Assembly: GCF_047634455.1 (NCBI RefSeq)
Contig: NZ_JBLIAI010000006.1
Coordinates: forward strand, 10,465 to 74,464
Direction: 5' to 3'
From: Maritalea sp047634455
Lineage (GTDB): Bacteria; Pseudomonadota; Alphaproteobacteria; Rhizobiales; Devosiaceae
Length of the DNA stretch: 64,000 nucleotides
The notes beneath the pieces were generated by a model. That model did not search any database. It had not been told where the DNA came from and saw only the letters and a list, made by a program, of their open reading frames with translations. The number at the start of each line of letters is the position of its first letter. Positions within the stretch are counted from its first letter, which is position 1. Of this stretch, positions 1 to 8,986 are shown one piece after another. The position numbers were made by a program, and so were the translations under genes.

Positions 1-11
1 TTTGAGTTTTT

Positions 12-86
12 TGGAGCGGGCGATGAGATTCGAACTCACGACCCCAACCTTGGCAAGGTTGTGCTCTACCACTGAGCTACGCCCGC
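12..86 (-). tRNA. tRNA-Gly (anticodon GCC)
   Basis: Read on the minus strand the sequence folds into a standard cloverleaf. A 7-bp acceptor stem pairs GCGGGCG with CGCCCGC, the D arm contains AGCTCAGTGGTAGAGC, the anticodon loop is CTTGCCAAG with anticodon GCC, and the T arm contains GTTCGAATC. A discriminator T and an encoded CCA follow. The anticodon reads GGC and GGU glycine codons. The 3' end lies at the left edge of the window, so its terminator is not visible. Confidence 0.96.
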
Positions 87-341
87 ATCCGTACCAAGCC
101 TATGTGCGTCGCTAGGACGTGGCTGGTGCGCGCTTATATGCCCAAACCATTCAGCAATTGCAAGCCATATTTTTCACCTTTTTTTCGTGCTGCCGTAAAA
201 ATAGCGCGATGCGTCGGCAAATCATTGAAAAAAGCACGCCGCAAGCAGCTCTGGCTCTAGCCAGGGCCTTGTTTTTGTCGCATGAAGGTCCCAAATTAGG
301 CCGTAACACATTAGACTTTGATCGATGAACTGGAAAACAAT

Positions 342-1271
342 ATGAACTCAGATCTCATAAATGGTGCCACACCCACCCAATCAGCGGATCTGATCAAGGA
401 TTCGAACACACAAAACTTTGCGGCTGACGTTCTTGAAGAATCACAAAATGTGCCGGTTTTGGTGGATTTTTGGGCACCTTGGTGCGGCCCGTGCAAGCAA
501 CTCGGCCCGATGATCGAAAGTGCGGTCATCAAAGCTGGTGGCAAGGTCAAGTTGGTCAAGATCGACATCGATCAAAACCAAGCGATAGCAGGACAGATGG
601 GCATTCAATCCATTCCAGCGGTCATTGCCTTTGTGGGCGGGCGCCCACTTGATGGATTTATGGGTGCCATCCCTGAAAGCGAAATCAAAACCTTTATCGA
701 CAAAGTCATAAGCGCAGCCCCAGCTGCCCCTGAAGACCCCGCAGCACAAATAACAGCCGCGCTTGAACAGGCACAAGGCGCTATGGACGCGGGCGATTTC
801 GCCAGTGCTTCGCAAATCTATTCGCAAATTTTACAATTCGACCAGGAAAATGACGAAGCGATTATTGGGATTGCAACGATTCACGTGAAACTTGGTGACA
901 CTGACAAAGCGCAGCAAACCTTGATGGCGGTAAGTGAAGACGGCCAAAAGTTGGATACTTATCAAAAATTGAACGCCAGCCTTAACCTTGCCGCTGAAGC
1001 TGATGGTCTGGAAACCCCCGACGCGCTTGAAGCCAAACTGCAGAACAATCCAGAAAATCATCAAATACGATTTGATTTGGCCATCGCCTACAACGCCGCC
1101 GATGAAAGACTAAAAGCAGCGGAAGCCCTTGTCGCCATCATCAAACAGGACCGCGAGTGGAACGAAGATGGCGCGCGCACCAAGCTGCTTGAACTGTTTG
1201 AAGCCTGGGGGCCAATGGACCCCGCATCAGTTAAAGGCCGCCGCATGCTCTCGGCTGTACTTTTCAGTTAG
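342..1271 (+). CDS. cnoX: Thioredoxin-domain co-chaperone, CnoX/YbbN type
   Basis: A thioredoxin fold occupies about residues 20-130, with the redox motif WCGPC (Cys48 and Cys51 from this start). It is followed by an alpha-helical, TPR-like region to residue 309, the two-part architecture of CnoX/YbbN, a redox-responsive holdase that hands clients to chaperones. CnoX from E. coli lacks the second active cysteine, but many alphaproteobacterial members keep CxxC as here. The ATG at 342 was chosen; an in-frame TTG lies 24 nt upstream. The LON-domain gene follows at once and then a Trm112-like gene, a grouping common in Rhizobiales. A parS-like site lies inside the gene at 878-891. Confidence 0.88.
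   Translation: MNSDLINGATPTQSADLIKDSNTQNFAADVLEESQNVPVLVDFWAPWCGPCKQLGPMIESAVIKAGGKVKLVKIDIDQNQAIAGQMGIQSIPAVIAFVGGRPLDGFMGAIPESEIKTFIDKVISAAPAAPEDPAAQITAALEQAQGAMDAGDFASASQIYSQILQFDQENDEAIIGIATIHVKLGDTDKAQQTLMAVSEDGQKLDTYQKLNASLNLAAEADGLETPDALEAKLQNNPENHQIRFDLAIAYNAADERLKAAEALVAIIKQDREWNEDGARTKLLELFEAWGPMDPASVKGRRMLSAVLFS
878..891 (-). other. parS-like site (asymmetric, GANTC half), inside cnoX
   Basis: The minus strand reads GTTTCACGTGAATC. Extended to 16 bp it matches the palindromic parS consensus TGTTTCACGTGAAACA at 13 positions. One half is changed to GAATC, a CcrM-type GANTC site. It encodes Ile-His-Val-Lys within cnoX. ParB binding is inferred from similarity. Confidence 0.5.
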
Positions 1272-1295
1272 GTCAATTTGAGGTATTATTTTTCC

Positions 1296-1955
1296 ATGGG
1301 CTCCTCAACAACAAAAAAGCTTGCCACTGTAGAAGTGGCACCATTATTGCCGCTAGAAGGCGCGCTGTTGTTTCCACGCGCCATCTTGCCGCTACACATA
1401 TTCGAAGACCGTTATGTGCAATTGGTGGACGACGCGCTTTCGAGCAACCGCCAGATCGGGTTAATCCAACCACAACGGCCCGACGATGAGAGTGAACAAC
1501 CTGCCCTTCAATCCATCGGCACATTGGGCCGGATAACACATTTCGAAGAAATTGGGGATGACCGCTATATGATCGGCTTAACTGGCCTATCGCGTTTTGC
1601 GCTGAAAAGCGAAATTCACTCCAAGGACAAACTCTATCGCAGCGCACATATCGATGTCTCTGCGTTCAGCATGGACTTGATCGCCGGATTTGGTGAAAAC
1701 ACTATTGATAGAGACCGGTTTGTAAATCTACTGCGCTCCTATGCCGAGTACGCTGATTTTGATTTGGATTGGGACGAAATCAATGAAGCGGGTTTGGAAG
1801 ACCTGATCAATACCTGCTCGATGGCCAGCCCATATGCCGCGCGCGAGCGCCAAGCCCTGCTGGAAGCTGAAACATTGGCGACCCGTGCCGAAATGCTAAT
1901 GGCGTTTGCTGAAATTGAGATGGCTCGGCAAGAATCCAACATCACGATGCAATGA
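1296..1955 (+). CDS. LON substrate-binding-domain protein
   Basis: The protein (219 aa) is a free-standing LON N-terminal (substrate-binding) domain. The hallmark segments LPLEGALLFPRAILPLHIFE and, later, IGLIQPQ are present, but there is no AAA module and no Ser-Lys protease domain. Such stand-alone proteins occur widely in alphaproteobacteria; their role is unsettled, and binding of unfolded or regulatory substrates is only an inference. The ATG at 1296 has a GAGG 12 nt upstream; an in-frame TTG at 1278 is possible. It lies 24 nt after cnoX and 1 nt before the Trm112-like gene, so the three are probably one operon. Confidence 0.85.
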   Translation: MGSSTTKKLATVEVAPLLPLEGALLFPRAILPLHIFEDRYVQLVDDALSSNRQIGLIQPQRPDDESEQPALQSIGTLGRITHFEEIGDDRYMIGLTGLSRFALKSEIHSKDKLYRSAHIDVSAFSMDLIAGFGENTIDRDRFVNLLRSYAEYADFDLDWDEINEAGLEDLINTCSMASPYAARERQALLEAETLATRAEMLMAFAEIEMARQESNITMQ

Positions 1956-1956
1956 T

Positions 1957-2172
1957 ATGACAACCAAAGAGCACAATATCGACCCAAAAATGCTCGAGAT
2001 TTTGGTGTGCCCGTTCACAAAAACCCGGCTTGAATGGTCAAAAGACAAAACCGAACTAATCTCGTACGCCGCCCGACTTGCTTTCCCCATCCGCAACAAT
2101 GTGCCGCTGCTGATTTTAGATGAGGCCCGGCAATTAACTGACGAGGAACAACGCAATCCACATCAAAAATGA
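1957..2172 (+). CDS. Trm112 family (UPF0434) small protein
   Basis: This 71-aa protein carries the Trm112/UPF0434 signature: a short N-terminus, then LEILVCPFTKTRLEW, ELISYAARLAFPIR and a VPLLILDEARQL-like end. Eukaryotic and archaeal Trm112 activates several methyltransferases. Bacterial members are small zinc-ribbon-like proteins whose partner is often unknown. Only one cysteine of the usual pairs is visible (in LVCP), so metal binding is doubtful. The start is 1 nt after the TGA of the preceding gene, which suggests translational coupling. Confidence 0.88.
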   Translation: MTTKEHNIDPKMLEILVCPFTKTRLEWSKDKTELISYAARLAFPIRNNVPLLILDEARQLTDEEQRNPHQK

Positions 2173-2195
2173 GCGGCCCAACTAGGGTTAGGACC

Positions 2196-3419
2196 CTAAA
2201 TTGGACGGCCGTCCAATAGCCTTGGACCGCCATTTTGCGCAGCAGCTGCATGACCAATAAAGGCGTTTTTGAGCATCGGCAGGCGATCAACCACGCCCAA
2301 TCCCACATCGCGGATCACCCGAAGTGGTGGCAAATTATTCGAGAATAATTTGTTCAACCCATCCGTTGCTACTGCCATCAAACCAATATCCATACGTCGC
2401 CATTCTTCATAGCGTTCCAACACTGCACCATGACCAATGTCTTCGCCGTGACGCATCGCCAAAATGACCACCTCAGCCAACGCCGCCACATCTTTGATCC
2501 CCAAATTCATGCCCTGCCCGGCGATCGGATGCACCACATGCGCAGCGTCGCCAACCAAAGCCAGGCGGTCCGCAATAAAACTTTTGGCAATTTGTAGCTT
2601 CAATGGAAAAGCCTGCAACGGGGCCTCAATGGTCACCTTCCCAAAGGATGAGCCCATGCGCCTTTCAATCTCCAGCGCCGCATCTGCCAAACTCATATCC
2701 AAATAGTGTTGCACGTCTTGCGTACGTTCCGTCCAAACCAAACTCGAACGTTTGTTGGGCAATGGCAAAGTGGCAAATGGACCCGCGGGTAAAAAGTGCT
2801 CATAGGCGATTTGATGATGGTCATATTCATGGGCAAAAGTCGTCACAATGCCCGACTGCTTGTAGTCGTGACCAAATGTGTCGATTTTCGCCAACGCTCT
2901 AAGCGCTGACCGTGCGCCATCTGCGGCCACCACCAATGACGCGGTTAATGCAGTACCGTCTTGCAAAGCAACATCAACATGCGAAGAGCCAAATCTGAAA
3001 TCAACGGCTTTGTTGGGTGCAAATATTTCAACACCCGATTCTTTAGCCGCCTCAATCAACGCCTTTAAAGTCACTCTATTTGGCACCATATGCGCAAACG
3101 GTTTGCCCGGCTTCACATCACCCTCAAAGTGCAAAAACAACGGCCTGTGCAAGTCAGCCTGATCACTATCTGTAATTTTCATGCCCTTAATTGGTTCCGC
3201 TTCGGGCAGCATTTGATCCCAAATATTTAAGGCCTCAAACACAGAAGTGATGCCCAGCGCCAGTGCAGACGAACGCTCATCCTTGGGCACAACAAGGTCC
3301 CGCACATCATTAATCGCCACGCGCATGCCCGGTGCAAATTGCTTTAACGCCAAAGCCAACGTCAGGCCAACAGGCCCCGCCCCAACAATCATCACATCAA
3401 ATTGCAGTTTCTTGGCCAT
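2196..3419 (-). CDS. ubiH: FAD-dependent ubiquinone-biosynthesis hydroxylase, UbiH/COQ6 family
   Basis: Three flavoprotein monooxygenase motifs are visible. The dinucleotide-binding GxGxxG (VGAGPVGLTLALAL) is near residue 12, the DG motif (VVAADGARSALR) near 165, and the GD motif (LALVGDAAHVVHPIAGQGMN) near 285. This set defines the UbiH/UbiF/Coq6 family, which hydroxylates the aromatic ring of ubiquinone precursors with NAD(P)H and oxygen. Regiospecificity cannot be read from sequence, so the symbol is by family. The length is 407 aa. The ATG at 3419 has GGAG 9 nt upstream. It converges with the Trm112-like gene and diverges from glnK. Confidence 0.88.
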   Translation of the reverse strand: MAKKLQFDVMIVGAGPVGLTLALALKQFAPGMRVAINDVRDLVVPKDERSSALALGITSVFEALNIWDQMLPEAEPIKGMKITDSDQADLHRPLFLHFEGDVKPGKPFAHMVPNRVTLKALIEAAKESGVEIFAPNKAVDFRFGSSHVDVALQDGTALTASLVVAADGARSALRALAKIDTFGHDYKQSGIVTTFAHEYDHHQIAYEHFLPAGPFATLPLPNKRSSLVWTERTQDVQHYLDMSLADAALEIERRMGSSFGKVTIEAPLQAFPLKLQIAKSFIADRLALVGDAAHVVHPIAGQGMNLGIKDVAALAEVVILAMRHGEDIGHGAVLERYEEWRRMDIGLMAVATDGLNKLFSNNLPPLRVIRDVGLGVVDRLPMLKNAFIGHAAAAQNGGPRLLDGRPI

Positions 3420-3629
3420 ATTCTTGCTCCACAAATCACTTGCACGCATTCTAATGCCTTTCACAATCGGGGCAAGACGTGCTTCGTCGCATGCTGTTCA
3501 TTTTTTGATCACCTGCGTAATTATGCATATAAATTGAGCAAATCTAAAATCGCTTAATTGCAGACCAATAGAGTCACGCTGCTGAATTTATCTCGATATT
3601 TCAATAGCATAAGTAGTTACAAACCGACT

Positions 3630-3644
3630 TGGCACGAGTCTTGT
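3630..3644 (+). promoter_or_regulatory. Sigma-54 promoter of glnK-amtB
   Basis: TGGCAC, then 5 nt, then TTGT matches the -24/-12 consensus TGGCAC-N5-TTGC at the invariant GG and has T rather than C at the last -12 position. It ends 45 nt before the glnK start. RpoN promoters activated by NtrC are the known control of glnK-amtB. No convincing palindromic NtrC site was found upstream. Confidence 0.85.
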
Positions 3645-3689
3645 TCCTCTTTCAGCAGGAAAGACGTCACAAGTATAAGGATTCTGCTC

Positions 3690-4028
3690 ATGAAACTACT
3701 TGCCGCAATTATCAAACCCTCACGCCTAGACGCTGTGCGCAATGCACTAAGCGCTAAGGACATTCACGGCATGACCGTCACCGAAGTGCGCGGCTATGGC
3801 CGACAAAAGGGTCACACAGAGATTTATCGCGGTGCTGAATATGCCGTGAACTTCATCCCAAAACTCAAAGTTGAAGTTGCTGTGACAAGCGATCAACTCG
3901 CAGACGTCACTGATCTGATCACAGAAGCGGCACATTCGGGTCGGATTGGCGATGGCAAAATCTTCGTCTTCGACCTGCTCGATACCATTCGTATTCGTAC
4001 CGGCGAACGCGGCACCGAAGCACTTTGA
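3690..4028 (+). CDS. glnK: Nitrogen regulatory protein P-II (GlnK)
   Basis: At 112 aa this is a full-length PII protein. The T-loop has the uridylylation tyrosine at position 51 (IYRGAEYAVNF). The PROSITE-type C-terminal segment GDGKIFVFDLLDTIRIRTGERG is present as GRIGDGKIFVF followed by IRIRTGE. PII trimers sense ATP/ADP, 2-oxoglutarate and, through uridylylation, glutamine. GlnK blocks the AmtB channel when nitrogen is plentiful. The ATG at 3690 has AAGGA about 8 nt upstream. It is followed 32 nt later by amtB, its membrane partner, and preceded by a sigma-54 promoter, which identifies it as GlnK rather than GlnB. Confidence 0.96.
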   Translation: MKLLAAIIKPSRLDAVRNALSAKDIHGMTVTEVRGYGRQKGHTEIYRGAEYAVNFIPKLKVEVAVTSDQLADVTDLITEAAHSGRIGDGKIFVFDLLDTIRIRTGERGTEAL

Positions 4029-4060
4029 ACCGATTGATAGACATTTTGGAGGTCCAAAAA

Positions 4061-5398
4061 ATGATCAACAACAAGAAAAATATCGCCTTAGCGTTCGCCG
4101 TGCCTGCATTGGTGACAGCGTTGAGCTTACCCGCCTTCGCGCAAGAAGCGAGCGCAGCACCTGTGCCAGCAGAGCACACCATTTTCATTCTGAACACATT
4201 GCTGTTTCTCATCGGCGGATTTTTGGTGATGTGGATGGCTGCTGGGTTTGCCATGCTCGAAGCGGGGCTGGTCCGTCGAAAAAACGTCTCCATGCAATGC
4301 CTAAAGAACATTTCACTATTCTCCATCGCAGCCGTCGCCTATTACGCTCTAGGATACAATTTAATGTATCCAGGCGACGCATGGATCATCCCCAACGTGC
4401 TTGGTGCCATCAGCCCAACTAGCTTGGAACCTGTGGGCGTTAGTGCCGACGCGGTCGTTGACTTAAGTTACGCATCAGTTGGCGCGGATTTCATCTTCCA
4501 ACTGATGTTCTGCGCGGCCACAGCTTCCATCGTTTCTGGCACATTGGCCGAACGCATTCGCCTCTGGCCATTCCTCGCCTTCACCATTTTTCTCACCGCT
4601 GTTATTTATCCCATTCAAGCGTCATGGAAATGGGGCGGCGGCTTCCTCGATGATATGGGCTTTCTTGACTTTGCCGGCTCAACAATCGTTCACTCAGCAG
4701 GCGGTTGGGCTGCCTTGGTGGGCGCGCTCATTCTTGGTGCTCGGGCAGGCAAGTATGATGCACAGGGTCAAACAGTGCCAATGCCAGGGTCGTCCATGCC
4801 CCTCGCCACATTAGGCACATTCATTTTGTGGCTCGGATGGTTCGGTTTTAACGGCGCATCTCAACTGGCCATGGGATCAATTGGAGATGTTGCTGACATT
4901 TCACGTATTTTTGCCAACACCAATGCCTCAGCCGCTGGTGGTGCCATCGCCGCTCTTATTGCCACGCAGCTATTGTACAAAAAAGTAGACCTGACAATGG
5001 TGCTCAACGGCGCGTTGGCTGGTCTGGTTTCAATCACAGCTGAACCGCTAACACCGGGGCTCGGGACTGCCACTCTTATTGGTGCTACAGGCGGTATCAT
5101 TGTGGTCTTTGCTGTGCCAATGCTCGACAAATTGAAAATCGATGATGTTGTCGGCGCGATCCCGGTTCACTTGCTGTGCGGCATCTGGGGTACAATTGCA
5201 GTTGTGTTTACCAACCCAGCGGCAAACCTCATCACCCAACTTACCGGCATTGCTGTAGTGGGTGTTTTTGTGAGCACGGTTAGTGCCGTTGCATGGCTAG
5301 TCCTCAAAGCCGTTTGGGGCATTCGTGTTTCAGCCGAAGATGAGGCGCTCGGCCTTGATAAAGCTGAAGTGGGTGTGGAAGCCTATCCCGAGTTCTAA
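4061..5398 (+). CDS. amtB: Ammonium transporter AmtB
   Basis: An N-terminal signal peptide (hydrophobic stretch ending LPAFAQEA) precedes about eleven membrane segments, the Amt/MEP/Rh architecture in which the signal is cleaved and the mature N-terminus is periplasmic. Family motifs include AGFAMLEAGLVRRKN, AGGWAALVGALILG and FGFNGAS. The length is 445 aa. The ATG at 4061 was preferred over an upstream in-frame TTG because GGAGGT lies 7 nt before it. It conducts ammonium/ammonia and is gated by GlnK encoded just upstream. A strong terminator follows. Confidence 0.96.
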   Translation: MINNKKNIALAFAVPALVTALSLPAFAQEASAAPVPAEHTIFILNTLLFLIGGFLVMWMAAGFAMLEAGLVRRKNVSMQCLKNISLFSIAAVAYYALGYNLMYPGDAWIIPNVLGAISPTSLEPVGVSADAVVDLSYASVGADFIFQLMFCAATASIVSGTLAERIRLWPFLAFTIFLTAVIYPIQASWKWGGGFLDDMGFLDFAGSTIVHSAGGWAALVGALILGARAGKYDAQGQTVPMPGSSMPLATLGTFILWLGWFGFNGASQLAMGSIGDVADISRIFANTNASAAGGAIAALIATQLLYKKVDLTMVLNGALAGLVSITAEPLTPGLGTATLIGATGGIIVVFAVPMLDKLKIDDVVGAIPVHLLCGIWGTIAVVFTNPAANLITQLTGIAVVGVFVSTVSAVAWLVLKAVWGIRVSAEDEALGLDKAEVGVEAYPEF

Positions 5399-5447
5399 CC
5401 AAGACTGTTATTATGTTGACTGTGTAAGCGCAGTCGATTGATAAACT

Positions 5448-5480
5448 GGGCCCGGCGGTATCCACCGCCGGGCCCTTTTT
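5448..5480 (+). terminator. Rho-independent terminator after amtB
   Basis: A perfect 12-bp GC-rich stem (GGGCCCGGCGGT with ACCGCCGGGCCC), a 4-nt ATCC loop and a run of five T residues lie 49 nt after the amtB stop codon. Confidence 0.95.
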
Positions 5481-5557
5481 CATGCAAAAGTTAGCCACAA
5501 ATTAACCATGCACCCCTAGTTTATGAAATGAGTTATTGCGTAAAATGAGATCGACCA

Positions 5558-8191
5558 TTGGCTGTGCACACATCATCCGCTTTGGAAAAACAACAAAATG
5601 CCCAAACGGCAATCGCTGTGAAAATCCCACTGCGCTTGATTGGCATCCTTTGTCTGATCTTTGTTGCCTTCATCATTCTGGCGCTGATGTCATGGTCAGT
5701 AAATGACCCAAGTTTAAGCTATGCCTCTGCCGAGCCGGTCAACAATTGGATCGGTTATCCCGGTGCCGTTGTCGCCGATATTATGTTCCAGTTCTTTGGA
5801 TTAAGCGGCGTCTTATATATCACCCCGCCCGCCATTTGGTCACTTTCACTCATCCGCAAAAAAGTCCCGCTTGGGTTTGGCCTGCGTGTTATTATGTGGA
5901 TCAGCGCTTTGTTGCTGACATCAGGCGTGCTCGCGTTTATCCCCACCCCAACCACTTGGCCACTGCCCACAGGCTTGGGCGGCATAATTGGTTTGGGCTT
6001 TTCAACCATTGCAGGTTTCGTTGTTGGCGCAGAATTGCGTACAGATGCGGGCTGGTTGTTTTCCCTCATTTTGCTCACCCCCGCGCTTGTGAGTTTCTGG
6101 ATTGCCGTCAAACCGGGCGCGCGGTTTGGGCTTGACCCAAATGGCACAAACGAGTTGAGCAATAAAGACACCAAGTCTGATGAACCCAAAAACATTGTGC
6201 AATGGATCGGTGCACAACTGTCTGCCATGTTCACAATTTTGCTCGGTGCCATTACCCACCTGATTTTTTCAACCCATACCAGCATCAAAAAGTCATGGGC
6301 AGAAAAAAAAGCGCAAAAATCCGACGCCGCACAACAACCATGGCGACACGGCGGGCAAGAACCCCACTTATCGGCGCAACCAGCAAACACGACACCACAA
6401 AACGAGCGCCGCATTGAACCTCGGTTCCAGGATCAAACAGCACATGACAATCAAACGTGGGTTGAAGGGCAGCATCAACCCCTTGGTGATGATTATGTCG
6501 ATGTGGCCCCAACTGAGTACAACTATGCAGCACCCGCTGCTGGCCCCACATCTTCATCCCCAGACCCGCAATCGCACAGTACCGCCTCAAAACCAGGGCC
6601 CCGCGTCACCGCTCCTGCGCCGCGCCCTGCGCCCGGCCGCCGAATTGTTGCAGAAGCCCAACAAAGCCTATTGGGCAATGACACATTTGAATTGCCCGAG
6701 CTCAGCTATATGGCTGAACCGCCAATCACCAAAGCTGCCCGCGAACACTTGCCGGAAGTATTGGAAGAAAACGCGCGGCTCCTAGAAGGCGTGCTTGAAG
6801 ATTTTGGCGTACGAGGTGCCATCATCAATGTACGTCCCGGCCCTGTGGTCACCCTTTACGAGTTGGAGCCAGCCCCGGGCATAAAATCTTCACGTGTTAT
6901 CGGGTTAGCTGACGACATTGCACGATCCATGAGCGCCATCTCAGCTCGGGTTGCGGTGGTTCCTGGGCGCAATGCCATCGGCATTGAATTACCCAATAAA
7001 ACCCGTGAAACCGTTTATCTGCGTGAAATGCTGGGTTCTGTTGATTTTGAAAAATTCAAAGGCAAATTGCCACTTTGTTTGGGCAAAACCATTGGCGGCG
7101 AACCAGTGATTGCCGATTTGGCGCGGATGCCCCACCTATTGATCGCCGGAACAACCGGGTCGGGCAAGTCGGTGGCGGTAAACACTTTCATTCTCTCATT
7201 GCTCTATCGCTGGACACCCGAACAGTGCCGCTTGATCATGATCGACCCCAAAATGCTCGAGCTGTCGATCTATGATGGCATTCCGCATCTATTGACCCCC
7301 GTGGTCACCGATCCAACCAAAGCGGTCACCGCCCTTAAATGGGCCGTGCGCGAGATGGAAGATCGCTATAAAAAGATGTCAAAAATCGGTGTGCGCAACA
7401 TTGATGGCTTCAACCAAAAAGTCATCGAGTTCAAGAAAAAGGGCGAAATCATCACCCGCACGGTGCAAACCGGTTTTGACAAAGACACCGGTGAAGCGGT
7501 TTTTGAAACCGAAGAATTTCATCTTGAACCTCTCCCCTTCATTGTGGTGATTGTTGATGAGATGGCCGATTTGATGATGGTTGCGGGTAAAGACATTGAA
7601 GGCGCAATCCAACGCCTCGCCCAAATGGCACGCGCATCTGGTATTCATCTGATCATGGCCACACAACGCCCTTCGGTTGACGTGATCACCGGCACGATCA
7701 AAGCCAATTTCCCGACACGGATTTCATTCCAAGTCACCTCAAAAATTGATAGCCGCACCATCCTAGGTGAACAAGGCGCGGAACAATTGCTCGGAATGGG
7801 AGATATGCTCTATATGGCCGGTGGTGGTCGCACCAGACGCTTGCACGGCCCATTCGTGGCAGATGGCGAAGTGGAAACCGTTGTTAATCATCTCAAGGCA
7901 CAAGGCACCCCCGAATATCTTGAAAGCGTCACCGAAGAAATCGACGACAGTGGTGATGGGGGCAATTCAAATCTGGGCAATTCCGGCGATGATCTATACG
8001 ACAAGGCCGTCAATATCGTTCTAAGCGATCGCAAAGCATCCACCAGCTATATCCAGCGGCGGCTGTCAATTGGCTACAACCGGGCCGCAACGCTGATTGA
8101 ACGTATGGAACAAGAAGGTGTCATTTCGCCTGCCAACCATGCGGGCAAACGTGAAGTGTTGGTCGGGGGCGAAGACGACGCTCCGTTCTGA
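5558..8191 (+). CDS. ftsK: DNA translocase FtsK
   Basis: The 877-aa protein has the FtsK layout. About four N-terminal membrane helices lie within residues 20-195. A Pro/Gln-rich linker runs to about 370. Next come the alpha and beta motor domains, with Walker A (AGTTGSGKSVAVNTF, about 528-542) and Walker B (FIVVIVDEMADLMM, about 658-671). A C-terminal winged-helix gamma domain (SYIQRRLSIGYNRAATLIERME) reads KOPS sequences. FtsK anchors at the septum and pumps the terminus DNA for dimer resolution. The start is a TTG at 5558 with only a weak GAGA upstream; no in-frame ATG is available before the first helix. The stop codon overlaps a parS-like site. Confidence 0.96.
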   Translation: MAVHTSSALEKQQNAQTAIAVKIPLRLIGILCLIFVAFIILALMSWSVNDPSLSYASAEPVNNWIGYPGAVVADIMFQFFGLSGVLYITPPAIWSLSLIRKKVPLGFGLRVIMWISALLLTSGVLAFIPTPTTWPLPTGLGGIIGLGFSTIAGFVVGAELRTDAGWLFSLILLTPALVSFWIAVKPGARFGLDPNGTNELSNKDTKSDEPKNIVQWIGAQLSAMFTILLGAITHLIFSTHTSIKKSWAEKKAQKSDAAQQPWRHGGQEPHLSAQPANTTPQNERRIEPRFQDQTAHDNQTWVEGQHQPLGDDYVDVAPTEYNYAAPAAGPTSSSPDPQSHSTASKPGPRVTAPAPRPAPGRRIVAEAQQSLLGNDTFELPELSYMAEPPITKAAREHLPEVLEENARLLEGVLEDFGVRGAIINVRPGPVVTLYELEPAPGIKSSRVIGLADDIARSMSAISARVAVVPGRNAIGIELPNKTRETVYLREMLGSVDFEKFKGKLPLCLGKTIGGEPVIADLARMPHLLIAGTTGSGKSVAVNTFILSLLYRWTPEQCRLIMIDPKMLELSIYDGIPHLLTPVVTDPTKAVTALKWAVREMEDRYKKMSKIGVRNIDGFNQKVIEFKKKGEIITRTVQTGFDKDTGEAVFETEEFHLEPLPFIVVIVDEMADLMMVAGKDIEGAIQRLAQMARASGIHLIMATQRPSVDVITGTIKANFPTRISFQVTSKIDSRTILGEQGAEQLLGMGDMLYMAGGGRTRRLHGPFVADGEVETVVNHLKAQGTPEYLESVTEEIDDSGDGGNSNLGNSGDDLYDKAVNIVLSDRKASTSYIQRRLSIGYNRAATLIERMEQEGVISPANHAGKREVLVGGEDDAPF

Positions 8192-8203
8192 TTCACGTGA
8201 AAC
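8190..8203 (-). other. parS-like site (asymmetric) at the ftsK stop codon
   Basis: The minus strand reads GTTTCACGTGAATC and the 16-bp context matches consensus parS at 14 positions. It begins within the ftsK stop codon and runs into the gap before lolA, so most of it is not under coding constraint. Binding by ParB is inferred. Confidence 0.6.
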
Positions 8204-8288
8204 TTTGCGCATATGCACCGCTCATGTAATCGCCATATTGTATCGATATGAGTTTAAACAACATCACGTCACAACCAGCGGATTATTT

Positions 8289-8900
8289 ATGCGCCTCTTT
8301 TTCAAAACGCTTCTCGCTTTTCTAATTGCAATCGGTTTGACCATGCCTATCCAAGCGCTTGACCGCGCCCTGACAGAAGAAGAAATCCAGATCATCAATG
8401 ACATTAGCGCGCACCATTCTGCCGTAGAACAAATGGCTGGTCGGTTCTTGCAACTCGATAGTGCAGGCAACCGCTCCGAAGGCATTTTCTATTTGAAACG
8501 GCCAAACAAAATCCGCTTCAAATATGCCCCACCATCCTATGAAGAAGTCATTTCAGTGGGCAGCGGCTTTTATGTGATCAACCGAAAAGAGAAATCCAAA
8601 TTCGCCTACCCACAACAACGTGTGCCTCTGCGCCAATTCCTCTCGGACAACATTGATCTGTTCGCGGCCAACATTACCGACGTGGTCAAAACAGAAGAAA
8701 TGATTGCGGTTACCGTTGCTGACGACACCCCCGCAGGCCCTGTATCTGTGACCATGATCTTCAATCTTGAAACCAAAGACATACAGCAATGGACACTTAC
8801 AGAACCCAACGGCAACGAGGTGACCTTTTCGATTTACGACACCACGACTGAGATCGATATACCAAAAGCATATTTTTACCTGCCAGATTACAACAATTAA
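8289..8900 (+). CDS. lolA: LolA-like outer-membrane lipoprotein carrier protein
   Basis: A signal peptide (LLAFLIAIGLTMPIQALD) is followed by a LolA fold. Visible features are AGRFLQLDSAG near residue 52, the strand GIFYLKRPNKIRFKYAPP, and a periodic beta pattern to the end. LolA carries lipoproteins across the periplasm from LolCDE to LolB; alphaproteobacteria usually lack LolB. The length is 203 aa, usual for the family. The ATG at 8289 directly precedes the signal peptide; the longer frame back to 8097 overlaps ftsK and is not credible. ftsK-lolA-xthA order is conserved in Rhizobiales. Confidence 0.88.
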   Translation: MRLFFKTLLAFLIAIGLTMPIQALDRALTEEEIQIINDISAHHSAVEQMAGRFLQLDSAGNRSEGIFYLKRPNKIRFKYAPPSYEEVISVGSGFYVINRKEKSKFAYPQQRVPLRQFLSDNIDLFAANITDVVKTEEMIAVTVADDTPAGPVSVTMIFNLETKDIQQWTLTEPNGNEVTFSIYDTTTEIDIPKAYFYLPDYNN

Positions 8901-8986
8901 CTGCACAAAACGGGTGGACCCTGCCAACCAAATTGCCAATATAGAACGGTTGGCGATTCGCCAATTTGTTGAGCGCGGGAGCATCT

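Noticed and set aside
119..328. Open frame of 69 codons left of cnoX
   Set aside because: No recognisable domain or Shine-Dalgarno sequence; it lies in the leader between the tRNA and cnoX.
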